Assembly (NCBI GenBank): GCA_035546295.1
Contig: DATKBT010000143.1
Span: 1-21,041 of the forward strand
Reading direction: 5' to 3'
Origin: DATKBT01 sp035546295
GTDB lineage: Bacteria > Acidobacteriota > Thermoanaerobaculia > Multivoradales > Multivoraceae
Length of the DNA stretch: 21,041 nt
Position numbers and translations under genes: made by a program. Under the pieces are notes generated by a model. It did not search any database. It was not told the origin of the DNA and was given only the letters and a program-made list of their open reading frames with translations. Below, piece after piece: positions 9,236-16,515 of this stretch (position 1 is its first letter; every line of letters begins with the position of its first letter).

Positions 9236-9869
9236 GAACAGCGCGATCACCTCGAGGCTCGGGCGAGAGCGGGCTGCGCCGCGGCACGTAGACGATGGCA
9301 CGAGACGCTGTGCTCGAGACGGCCTGGAGTCGTACGTTCGAGTCGTGGCGACTGATCCATGTCGTGGCGCTCCTCGCGAGTCCTGGCTGGGCGGCGTCTC
9401 TTTGGATGCGACGGCATCGAAATCGAGTGTCGACCGACTCCCGCTGACGATCCCTCGCGGACCCCGTCCTCGTCCTCGACGTGCACGGCGAGCATCGGGC
9501 CCCGGCGCAGGGCGATGGTCCCGAGCTCGAGGTCGTGGATCAGCGGCTCGAGCGGATGCGACCACGGATGTTGGAAAGCGAGCCGATGTGAAACCGATGA
9601 TCGCTGTCGTTTTACACTGCTGCCTTCCGACCGCGCGGCCCCGGACATGAGATCATGTTACACCGCATTTCGCGGAATCCCACGATTCTTGCCGCTGGTG
9701 CGAGAATCGCGGCATGTGATCCCCGGCTGATCACGGCGGGTCGTTGCGGCCGTTTCGATCGAATCGGGCGGCGGGGACTCTCGCGGTCGCTGCGCTCCCT
9801 GAGAGTGACGGGATCGGGAGGAGCGCGTTCGTAGCGGGGCGACCAGCGGCTACAGACGCGCCGGCGCGC
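9236..9869. other. 634-bp intergenic region with three dyads and a coding-like island
   Basis: The gap lies between the tricorn-type gene's stop and the start of repeat protein 1. The part at about 9580-9740 is visibly richer in A/T than its surroundings and carries three perfect inverted repeats (see the separate entry). At 9454-9555 (minus strand) 34 consecutive codons all end in G or C and read like real protein (PLIHDLELGTIALRRGPML...), inside an open frame at 9247-9648 that starts ATG 9648 with no Shine-Dalgarno. The flanks of that frame lose the codon bias, so I treat it as a possible gene remnant rather than a gene. The promoter for the two repeat proteins should also be here, but I could not identify a convincing -35/-10 pair. 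Confidence 0.5.
9645..9734. promoter_or_regulatory. cluster of three inverted repeats
   Basis: Three perfect dyads follow one another: ACATGA-GA-TCATGT at 9645-9658; CGATTCT...AGAATCG at 9683-9709 (7-bp arms, 13-nt centre); GTGATC-CCCGGCT-GATCAC at 9716-9734. They are downstream of the tricorn-type gene and upstream of the two repeat proteins. The last two may work as terminator stems although no T-run follows; the first has the look of an operator. Roles are inference from position. Confidence 0.35.
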
Positions 9870-12800
9870 TCACCGCGGCGGGAACTCCGTCGGGGGCGGC
9901 GGCGCCTCGACCGGCTGCGGCGGGTTGCGCTCGAGCTCCTCGAGCAGGACCTCGACGGCCTTTTCGATCGACGGGTCGCGGCCCGCCGCGATCAGCTCGG
10001 GGCGGTCGATGACCTCGATGTCGGGAGCGACGCCTTCGTTCTCGACCGCCCATTGGTTGTCGGTGTCGAGGAACCGGAAGGTGGCGGCCAGGATCGAGCC
10101 GCCGTCGGCGAGCGAGGGCGTGCCGGAGATGCCGATGAGCCCGCCCCAGGTGCGGGTGCCGATCAGCGGGCCGAGGCCGAGCTTCTTGAAGTAGTAGGGA
10201 AGCGCGTCGCCGCCGGAGCCGGCGGAGTGGTTGATCAGCATCGCTTTCGGACCGCGGTGCGACAGGAAGGGCGTGGCGTTCGGCTCGAGACCGCGCTGGA
10301 CCCAGTAGTTGAGCGGCTGGCGTTGGAGCAGCTCCACCATCCGGTCGGGGATGAAGCCGCCGCCGTTGTAGCGGTCGTCGATGATCAGCGCGTCCTTGTG
10401 GGCGTAGGCGACCATGCCGCGGAAGACCTCGCGCGAGCCCTCCACCGCCGTGTTCGGTGCGTGGATGTAGCCGATGCGCCCGCCCGACAGGCGATCGACC
10501 AGCTCGCGGTTCTGGCGCACCCAGTCGACGTAGCGGAGATCCTGCTCGGACCCGATCGCCTCGACCCGTACCGTGCGCGCACCCTGCGGGCTCGGAGTGT
10601 CGTTCACCAGCAGCTCGACCTGGCGCCCCGCCTTGTTCTCGAGCAGCTCGTAGAAGTTCTGGACCTCGCTCGTCGACACGCCGTCGACCGCGAGGATGTA
10701 GTCGCCCTCGCCGGCGTCGACGGCCGGATCGTCGAGCGGCGAGCGGACGTCGGTGCGCCACTCCTCGCCGCGGAAGACGTGGTCGATCCGGAAGGCGCCC
10801 GAGGCGTCGGCGACGATCTCGGCGCCGAGCAGGCCGCCGGCCTTGCGCTCGATCTCGGTCTCGTCACCCGGCTGCACGTAGATGTGGCCCGCGTTCACTT
10901 CGCCCGCGATCTCCGAGAACAGGTAGTCGAGGTCGGCGCGGGTGGCGACGTGCGGGACGAGCTGCGCATAGCGAGCCGGGATCGCCTCCCAGTCCTGGCC
11001 GTGCATTCCAGGGTCGTAGAACCAGTCGCGCAGCGTGCGCCAGGCGTCGACGTAGAGCTGCTGCCACTCGACCTCGGGGTCGATCAGCAGCTCCATGTGC
11101 TCGAGGTCGAGCTTGCCGGCGTCGAAATCCGCCTCCGGCTTGGCGTCGACGATCGAGAAGTCGTTGCCGCGGCGCACCAGGATCTTCTGGCCGTCCGACG
11201 ACAACCGGTAGCCGCCGAGGCCGCTGAGGACGGTCTTCGGCTCGTCGGCGTCGAGCGCCAGGTACTGGAGCGACGGAGGACCCTGGGGTCCGCCGCTCCC
11301 GAAGAAGACGCCCGACGCGTTGGCGGAGAGGTTCTGGTAGTTGCCCGAGGGCGCCCGCATGGGGACGACGCGCCGGTTGAAGCCGGCGAGGTCGAAGCGG
11401 AGCGGCTGATCTCCGGCGCCGCCGCTCTCGGCGCCGGGCTCGGCGGCCCCGCCGTCGTCGCTCTGCTCGTCCTCGCCGTCACCGTTGCCTCCGGCCTCGT
11501 CGTCGTCCGCCACCTCGACCTCGTCGACCTTCGGCGCGTAGAGCGCCGGGCCGTCGGCGGCGAGCGTGCCCGCGTAGACGCGCGCCGCGTTGGTGTAGAG
11601 GTAGTTGAACTCGTAGGCGCTGAAGGTCAGGTTGTAGTCGCGGTTGGAGAGGAAGTAGAGGTAGCGGCCCTCGGGATCGAAGGCGGGGGAGGTCTCGGTG
11701 GTCTCGTCGGGGGTGAGCTGGGTGGTGCTCCCGGACTCGAGCGAGTACACCCAGATCGACGAGTTCCGCGAGTCGCCGGTTTTGACGTAGGCGACCCAGT
11801 TGCTGTCGGGGGACCAGACGCCGGTGGTCAGGTCCTCCTTGGTGCTGGTGTCGATCACGGTCAGCCGGCCCGACTCGACGTCGAGCAGGTTGAGGCGCTG
11901 GCGCTTGTCGCCGAAGATCAGCTTCTTCGAGTCCGGCGACCAGACCGGGTCGAAGCGCCAGACGCGACCGTCCATGGTCAGCCGCCGCGGCTCATCCGAT
12001 CCATCCTGTGGTCGCACGTAGACCTCGTACTCGCCGCTCGCGTCGGAGAGGTAGGCGATCCAGCGGCCGTCGGGAGACCAGGTGACGCCGATCTCGCGCG
12101 CCGCCGGCGTGCGGCTCAGGTTGCGCGGCTCGCCGTGCTCGGCGGGGACGCTCCAGATTTCGCCGCGCGCGCCGATCACGGCGCGCTTGCCGCCCGGCGA
12201 GACGTCGAATGACTCGACGAACTCGTTGGCCTGAACCCAGTGCGGAAGAGTCGCGGGGCGGTCGCTGGTGACCTTGATCGGGACCTCCCGCGGTTCGGCG
12301 TCTCCGGGGCGCCAGGTCCAGATCGAGCCGCCGTTCTCGAACACGAGGGCGTCGGGACCGGCGCTCGGCCAGAGCACGTCGAAGTCGTCGAAGTCGGTGA
12401 TCCGACGCGGCTCTCCGCCGGTCGGAGGGATCGCATAGAGATCGAGGGTGTATTCGCGGTCGGAGACGAAGTAGACGGTGTCGCCGACCCAGACCGGCTG
12501 GTGGTCGGTGCCGGGGAAGTCCGTCAGGCGGAGACTGGTGTCGTTCTCGAGGTCGTACACCCACACGTCCTGGGCGCGGCCGCCGCGATAGCGCTTCCAG
12601 GTCCGAAAGTCGCGCGAGACCGGCGTGTAGACGAACTTGGTGCCGTCGGGGCTGAGCATGCCGCCGTCGCTCTCGGGGATCGGGAGCGGGGTCTCCATGC
12701 CACCGTCGGCGGGCACCAGGTAGGGGCGTCCCTCGCGCTCTCCCATCGGCACGCGGTTCGCGCGCACCACCACGAAGCGACCGTCGCGCGTCCAGTCGAG

Positions 12801-13208
12801 CACGCGGTAGTCGGTGCCGCCGCGCGGGGGCATCGAGCCGACGTCGTTGTACCAGGTGAGCTGGGTCGGCTCGCCCCCCGCGGTCGGCATCACGTAGACC
12901 TGGCGGGTGCCGTTGTACTCGGCGCTGAACGCGATCCGGCTGCCGTCGGGGGACAGCTTGGGGTAGAGCTCCCGCCCGGCATGCGAGGTCAGGCGAACCG
13001 CATCGCCGCCCTCGACCGAGGCGCGGTAGAGGTCGCCGCCGTAGACGAAGACGATGGTGTCGCCGTGGACGTCGGGGTAGCGCAGCAGCTTGGTCTGGGC
13101 GCTGGCGCTCACGGCCGGCAGCAGCGCCGCCGCGGCGAGGATCGCGAGGAATCCGCGACGCCGGAGCGGACGACGGCGCGGCAGATCGAAGCATCTTGGA
13201 TCGATCAT
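9870..13208 (-). CDS. tricorn-family serine peptidase (S41), exported, 1,112 aa
   Basis: Homologue of archaeal tricorn protease, which cuts oligopeptides into small peptides. Order: signal peptide 1-37 with twin-Arg-like RRRGFLAI and ASA cleavage site before QTK; PD40/WD40-like propeller blades from about 40 to 560 (for example YPKLSPDGSRIAFSAEYNG, VTWSPDGRWIAYLSDASG); a very acidic Gly-rich linker 562-600; a short further beta-rich part; the protease C1 part from about 710 (DAWRTLRDWFYDPGMHGQDW); a PDZ domain about 785-880; and protease C2 to about 1090. Catalytic residues visible: His775 (NAGHIYV), Ser998 (NHSAGSGGDALPYYF) and Glu1056 (VENEGVAPDIEV). The Ser-Glu distance of 58 equals that in Thermoplasma tricorn. 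ATG 13208 was chosen for the signal peptide; no Shine-Dalgarno is visible, and the frame stays open to 13511 without protein-like content. It should act outside the cytoplasm. Family firm, substrate unknown. Confidence 0.93.
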   Translation of the reverse strand: MIDPRCFDLPRRRPLRRRGFLAILAAAALLPAVSASAQTKLLRYPDVHGDTIVFVYGGDLYRASVEGGDAVRLTSHAGRELYPKLSPDGSRIAFSAEYNGTRQVYVMPTAGGEPTQLTWYNDVGSMPPRGGTDYRVLDWTRDGRFVVVRANRVPMGEREGRPYLVPADGGMETPLPIPESDGGMLSPDGTKFVYTPVSRDFRTWKRYRGGRAQDVWVYDLENDTSLRLTDFPGTDHQPVWVGDTVYFVSDREYTLDLYAIPPTGGEPRRITDFDDFDVLWPSAGPDALVFENGGSIWTWRPGDAEPREVPIKVTSDRPATLPHWVQANEFVESFDVSPGGKRAVIGARGEIWSVPAEHGEPRNLSRTPAAREIGVTWSPDGRWIAYLSDASGEYEVYVRPQDGSDEPRRLTMDGRVWRFDPVWSPDSKKLIFGDKRQRLNLLDVESGRLTVIDTSTKEDLTTGVWSPDSNWVAYVKTGDSRNSSIWVYSLESGSTTQLTPDETTETSPAFDPEGRYLYFLSNRDYNLTFSAYEFNYLYTNAARVYAGTLAADGPALYAPKVDEVEVADDDEAGGNGDGEDEQSDDGGAAEPGAESGGAGDQPLRFDLAGFNRRVVPMRAPSGNYQNLSANASGVFFGSGGPQGPPSLQYLALDADEPKTVLSGLGGYRLSSDGQKILVRRGNDFSIVDAKPEADFDAGKLDLEHMELLIDPEVEWQQLYVDAWRTLRDWFYDPGMHGQDWEAIPARYAQLVPHVATRADLDYLFSEIAGEVNAGHIYVQPGDETEIERKAGGLLGAEIVADASGAFRIDHVFRGEEWRTDVRSPLDDPAVDAGEGDYILAVDGVSTSEVQNFYELLENKAGRQVELLVNDTPSPQGARTVRVEAIGSEQDLRYVDWVRQNRELVDRLSGGRIGYIHAPNTAVEGSREVFRGMVAYAHKDALIIDDRYNGGGFIPDRMVELLQRQPLNYWVQRGLEPNATPFLSHRGPKAMLINHSAGSGGDALPYYFKKLGLGPLIGTRTWGGLIGISGTPSLADGGSILAATFRFLDTDNQWAVENEGVAPDIEVIDRPELIAAGRDPSIEKAVEVLLEELERNPPQPVEAPPPPTEFPPR

Positions 13209-13550
13209 CGGGGGGACTTGATCTCGAGTGATTGGACGTCCGGGCGAACGACGAGTATGACCGACCCTCCTGGCGTCTCGGGCGGAAGCTGCAGGAGGAG
13301 CGCTGTCGTCCGCTCGACCCGGCCGTGGCCTGCGAACGACCTCGACAGTCGATCGGCGGCCTTCGATCGCTGGGCCGGGAGGCGCGACAGGCCGCCCACC
13401 GACAACGAGATCCGGTCGGTGCTGCTTCCCGGAGCAGTCTTCCGGCGCGTCGTCGAGACCGCGTCCGAGACGCCTGCGCGGCTGCATCCTGGTGACCGCC
13501 GCCGCTTCCAACGGGAAGGGCTCGAGGCGAACGTGCCCGCCTCGCCGCTC

Positions 13551-13577
13551 GCCGCGCGCGTCGCTCGCGCGCGCGGC
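13551..13577 (-). terminator. 10-bp all-GC hairpin, candidate terminator
   Basis: GCCGCGCGCG (13551-13560) and CGCGCGCGGC (13568-13577) are perfectly complementary around a 7-nt loop. It sits about 90 bp beyond the stop of the collagen-linked gene. No T-run follows on the minus strand, so termination would not be of the classical intrinsic type. Confidence 0.35.
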
Positions 13578-13648
13578 TTCGAGACGACGCCCCCCTGTTT
13601 CTCGTTTGCGCGGCGCGCCAGCCCGTGGTCGCGCGGCGAGGCCGTGAT

Positions 13649-13661
13649 CCCCCGGCGGGGG
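13649..13661 (-). terminator. short C5/G5 hairpin just after the stop codon
   Basis: CCCCC-GGC-GGGGG gives a 5-bp stem with a 3-nt loop, beginning 7 bp after the stop of the collagen-linked gene. There is no T-run. It may block 3' exonucleases or help termination; this is inference from position. Confidence 0.25.
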
Positions 13662-13668
13662 CGTCGCG

Positions 13669-15384
13669 TCAGGGGAGCTCGAAGTCGGGGTCGAGGCTGA
13701 GCGCCACCTCGAGCAGCAGCTCCTGCGTCAGCGGCTGGCCCTCGCCGTCGTAGCCGCTGACGTAGAACGAGGTGCCGTCGTCCTTCTGCCACCAGATCGT
13801 GCCATCGCTCACCCACGGCTCGTGCAAGCCCCAGGTCTGGTACAGCGGGTCGCGCGTGGCGTTCGCCGACAGGTTGCGCTGCGTCGCGGCGTCCTGGAAC
13901 GACCAGTAGAGGTTGAAGGTCCTGGAGGAGATCGGATCGAGCGATTTGCAGGTTTCGGGGACCAGCTCGGCGTGGAACGCGCCGTACTGGGTCGTGAATC
14001 CCGCGGGTGGAGTCGCGCTCGGAAGACCGAGCCGTGTCAGGTCGTCGGCGCCGAGCTGGGTGGGCCGGCGCAGGCAGTCGACGTCGAGCTCGGGGTCGAC
14101 GGTGGTCGCGATGCGCACGATGTCGGCCGTGGCGGAACCGCCGCTGGCGTCCCAGCCGTAGACGCTGTACTGGTAGCGCTCACCCAGCCACCACATCGAG
14201 TTGTCGAACTGGGTGCCGAGCCCCTGGACGCCGCCGCCGTCGTAGCGCGACTGCGCCCAGACCCCGAAGTAGCTTCCGCCGGCGACGAAGCTGGCGCCGA
14301 AGTGCACGGGCATGTCGATCTGGAGCGCTCCGCAGGCCGCCGGCGGCGCCTCGAAGTACTGGAGGTAGACCGAGCTCTCCTGGAAGGGGGAGGGGATCGC
14401 CGGGCGAGGGTCGCCGATGCCGAGCGCAGCGAGATCTTCGAAGCCGCCGCTGGTCTGGCGGTAGAAGCAGGCTCGGTCGAGCTCGGGAGCGAGGTCCTCG
14501 AGCACCTGCTCGACGAGCCTCGAGGTGGGATCGTCGTCGGCCGACGGTCCGCCCTGAAAGAAGTGAGGCGCCCACGCCCAGTACACGTAGGTGGTGCCGT
14601 CGATCCAGAAGGTCGCGCCGTAGGGGTAGATGGCGTCGACCGTGCGCTGCGAGGAGGGATACTGGCTCAACCAGAGCCACTCGTCGTCTTCGCTGCGATA
14701 CGAGCGGTCGACCGCGAGGACCGGTTCCAGAACCCGGCTCTGCGCGGTGAAGCCGGGCGCCGGCAGGCACTGTGTGCGGGCCGAGAGCGACTCGAGATCG
14801 AGCTCGGAGCCCGGGAAGCGCAGGCTGATCCCGCGCGCCGAGAGGTCGAGGCCGGTGACGGTGACCACGTCTTCGATGCTGCCGCCGCAGTCGCCTCCCC
14901 AGGGCTGGAAGGCCGGGCCGAAGAAGGGGCCGCCCGAGGGAATCCCCTCCGGCGAGCCGTCGCCGCCCGAAGGCCCGGAGGGTCCTCCCGAAGGTCCGCC
15001 GTCGGGTCCGCCGGGTCCCGCCGGACCGCCCGGACCACCGGGACCGCTGGGTCCGCCGGGAGCATCCGGTCCCGACGGCCCTCCGCTCGGCCCGCCGCCG
15101 CCGGCGGGTCCGAAGCCGGTCTGGAAGCCGGGAGGCTGGAGCGCTCCGGCGGGGGCGTCGCTGGCGGCGGGCGGGCGCGCGACCTGAGGACGGACGCCGC
15201 GCGACGGCCGTTGCAGGCCGCGAGCGGCGCCGCTCTGCGCGGTCGCGAGCCCGAGGACGGAGTCGGGCGGCGGCGCCGGTGGACGTGCGACCGCGGGGCT
15301 CGCGGCGCCGGCTGCCAGCGAGGTCGCGAAGAGGAGGAGGGCGGTACGGCGGAGGGTGGCGCAGGTGCTCAGAGGGCTGCTCAT
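13669..15384 (-). CDS. secreted protein with Gly/Pro collagen-like linker and three C-terminal repeats (571 aa)
   Basis: I do not recognise the family. Signal peptide 1-34 (LRRTALLLFATSLAAGAASPAVA). Residues 35-90 are a Pro/Ala-rich spacer, 92-142 a Gly/Pro region with many GGP and GP triplets, resembling collagen but less regular. The rest is three diverged repeats at about 196-309, 315-439 and 446-571. Each has an opening like EDLAALGIGDPxPA, a central Cys (206, 351, 479), an aromatic strand pair (WIDGTTYVYWAW / WWLGERYQYSVYGW / WWQKDDGTSFYVSGY) and a closing helix ending in xLxPELD (LEDLAPELD, ATTVDPELD, ALSLDPDFE). Further Cys at 166, 306 and 437 suggest disulfides, consistent with export. 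ATG 15384 has GGGAG 8 nt upstream. The gene stands alone, behind a promoter candidate at 15476-15504. A surface-displayed binding protein on a flexible stalk is plausible but unproven. Confidence 0.85.
   Translation of the reverse strand: MSSPLSTCATLRRTALLLFATSLAAGAASPAVARPPAPPPDSVLGLATAQSGAARGLQRPSRGVRPQVARPPAASDAPAGALQPPGFQTGFGPAGGGGPSGGPSGPDAPGGPSGPGGPGGPAGPGGPDGGPSGGPSGPSGGDGSPEGIPSGGPFFGPAFQPWGGDCGGSIEDVVTVTGLDLSARGISLRFPGSELDLESLSARTQCLPAPGFTAQSRVLEPVLAVDRSYRSEDDEWLWLSQYPSSQRTVDAIYPYGATFWIDGTTYVYWAWAPHFFQGGPSADDDPTSRLVEQVLEDLAPELDRACFYRQTSGGFEDLAALGIGDPRPAIPSPFQESSVYLQYFEAPPAACGALQIDMPVHFGASFVAGGSYFGVWAQSRYDGGGVQGLGTQFDNSMWWLGERYQYSVYGWDASGGSATADIVRIATTVDPELDVDCLRRPTQLGADDLTRLGLPSATPPAGFTTQYGAFHAELVPETCKSLDPISSRTFNLYWSFQDAATQRNLSANATRDPLYQTWGLHEPWVSDGTIWWQKDDGTSFYVSGYDGEGQPLTQELLLEVALSLDPDFELP
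14959..15111 (-). repeat. Gly/Pro-rich collagen-like tract
   Basis: Codes for residues 92-142 of the collagen-linked protein, dominated by GGP, GPS and GPD triplets. The GGN-CCN codon pairs make the complementary strand read as GPP-type triplets too, so the DNA itself is a degenerate 9-bp-periodic, strand-symmetric repeat prone to slippage. Confidence 0.75.
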
Positions 15385-15465
15385 CGACGGATCTCCCGAC
15401 CGAGGCTGGTGGACTGCCGGCACGAAAGGCCTGTGGTTCTCGGTGCTGTGGATGTGCGCAGTGAT

Positions 15466-15480
15466 ATGCTGCAACAGCAT
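15466..15480. promoter_or_regulatory. dyad ATGCTG-CAA-CAGCAT, operator candidate
   Basis: Perfect 6-bp inverted repeat with a 3-nt centre, nested inside a wider 7-bp inverted repeat GTGGATG (15448-15454) / CATCCAC (15478-15484). It overlaps the -10 hexamer and the expected start of transcription of the minus-strand promoter, the usual place for a repressor site. It could equally be a hairpin at the start of the mRNA. Confidence 0.35.
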
Positions 15481-15504
15481 CCACGATCCTGGTCGCGCTG
15501 TCAA
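15476..15504 (-). promoter_or_regulatory. candidate sigma-70-type promoter for the collagen-linked gene
   Basis: A perfect TTGACA lies on the minus strand at 15499-15504, followed after exactly 17 bp by GATGCT at 15476-15481 (three of six consensus bases, with the key A2 and T6). Transcription would begin near 15469, leaving a leader of about 85 nt before ATG 15384. Confidence 0.4.
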
Positions 15505-15633
15505 GCGCGAGGTTCGGCGACTCCGCCGGTGCACCAAAGGGCGAGAACGGCGCCGAGAACGCTCGCTCCCCGGCAGGGGCGACCGGGCCCGGCTCCCGAC
15601 CGCTCTGCTGCGGCGCGTGGCACACTCTGCGCG

Positions 15634-16515
15634 ATGACACCGACTCGGCGGGCGGCCTCGATCTGGTCGCTCGCGGCCATGTTTCTGTTCACGGCTATGT
15701 TTCTGCTCGCCGCCCACGGCTCGCCGGCGGCTCGGGCGGCCGACTGCGCGGAGCTCCCGGGCGGCGACGATCCGGCCGTCCTCGAGCTGGTCACGTCCGC
15801 GCGCGTCGTGCTCCTGGGCGAGATCCACGGCACCGAGCAGGCGCCCGGGCTGGTCGGTGCGCTGGCCTGCCGCGCCGCGGGCGCGGGAGCCTCGACGATC
15901 GTGGCGCTCGAGCTGCCGCCGGCCGAGCAGGAGCGCATCTCGCGTTTCCTCGCCTCCGATGGCGGAACCGCCGCGCAGACCGCGCTGCTCGCCGGCGAGC
16001 TCTGGCAGCGCTCCTACCAGGACGGGCGCTCGAGCCGCGCGATGGCCGGGCTGCTCCAGACGCTCCGGCCTCTCGCTCAGCGCGGCGGCCTCGAGGTCGT
16101 GCTGTTCGACCAGCAACCGGCACAAGGGTCGCGCGACGAGGCGATGGCCCGGCGGCTCGCAGAGCTAATCCCATCTCCGCTCGAGGGGCCGGTCCTGGTG
16201 CTGACCGGCAACCTCCACGCGCGGGTCGTCGCCGGCGTGCGGTGGGATCCGGAGCTGGTGCCGATGGGTCTGCACCTCATGCGACGACGCGACGATCTCG
16301 AGGTCGTCGCCATCGACCTGACGTCCTCCGGCGGCACCGCCTGGATCTGCCAGCCGGATCCCGACGGTTGCGGCAAGGCTCGGCTCCGCGGGCGCGAGGG
16401 CGCCGAGCCCGGGCTCTCGCTGAGTCCAGTCGCGGAGGGTTTCGCCTATCACGGAACCTTCGGTCTGGGTTCGATCTCGGCCTCGCCGCCCGCGGTGGCG
16501 GAACCGCCTCCATGA
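15634..16515 (+). CDS. exported ChaN/Tiki-type (haem-binding-uptake superfamily) protein, 293 aa
   Basis: Resembles the ChaN-like family (Cofac_haem_bdg) of the EreA/ChaN/Tiki fold; members bind haem or metal and some are metallopeptidases, so the activity here is open. Signal peptide 1-36 (MTPTRRAASIWSLAAMFLFT, cut near ARA-ADC). Key motifs: VVLLGEIHGTEQAP with Glu63 and His65, VALELPPAEQ with Glu93, and VLTGNLHARV with His195; these are the conserved acidic and His positions of the fold. Cys38, 79, 239 and 246 could form disulfides. No lipobox is seen, unlike Campylobacter ChaN. Within the signal peptide ATGTTTCTG occurs twice 18 bp apart, giving AMFLFT-AMFLLA. No Shine-Dalgarno precedes ATG 15634; the next Met (15679) would lose the basic n-region, so I keep the first. 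The stop overlaps the next gene's ATG by 4 bp, so the two are probably translated together. Confidence 0.75.
   Translation: MTPTRRAASIWSLAAMFLFTAMFLLAAHGSPAARAADCAELPGGDDPAVLELVTSARVVLLGEIHGTEQAPGLVGALACRAAGAGASTIVALELPPAEQERISRFLASDGGTAAQTALLAGELWQRSYQDGRSSRAMAGLLQTLRPLAQRGGLEVVLFDQQPAQGSRDEAMARRLAELIPSPLEGPVLVLTGNLHARVVAGVRWDPELVPMGLHLMRRRDDLEVVAIDLTSSGGTAWICQPDPDGCGKARLRGREGAEPGLSLSPVAEGFAYHGTFGLGSISASPPAVAEPPP

Larger units (their letters stand above)
13209..13668. other. 460-bp intergenic region with GC-rich hairpins
   Basis: The gap is between the collagen-linked gene's stop and the tricorn-type gene's start. Open frames here on both strands are Arg/Ala/Ser-rich shadows with no recognisable protein. 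It holds two stem-loops (13649-13661 and 13551-13577) and a GGACGTCC palindrome at 13234-13241 in the presumed leader of the tricorn-type gene. No clear promoter elements were found. Confidence 0.5.

Noticed and set aside
6627..9287. 886-codon minus-strand frame overlapping paralogue 1
   Set aside because: Arg/Pro/Gly-rich shadow in another frame of the same gene; no recognisable motif.
9744..13700. Two long plus-strand frames opposite the tricorn-type gene
   Set aside because: Val/Ala/Arg/Asp-rich mirror-image translations without motifs; the minus strand encodes an intact catalytic triad.
14630..15187. Plus-strand frame with a canonical GPP collagen-like run
   Set aside because: Gly-Pro codon repeats read as Gly-Pro on both strands. 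The plus frame has no signal peptide or ribosome site, and the minus frame has both plus three conserved repeats.
15618..15636. TGGCAC ahead of the ChaN-like gene as a sigma-54 promoter
   Set aside because: The following TGC is three bases too close for the -24/-12 spacing, and the start codon lies too near.
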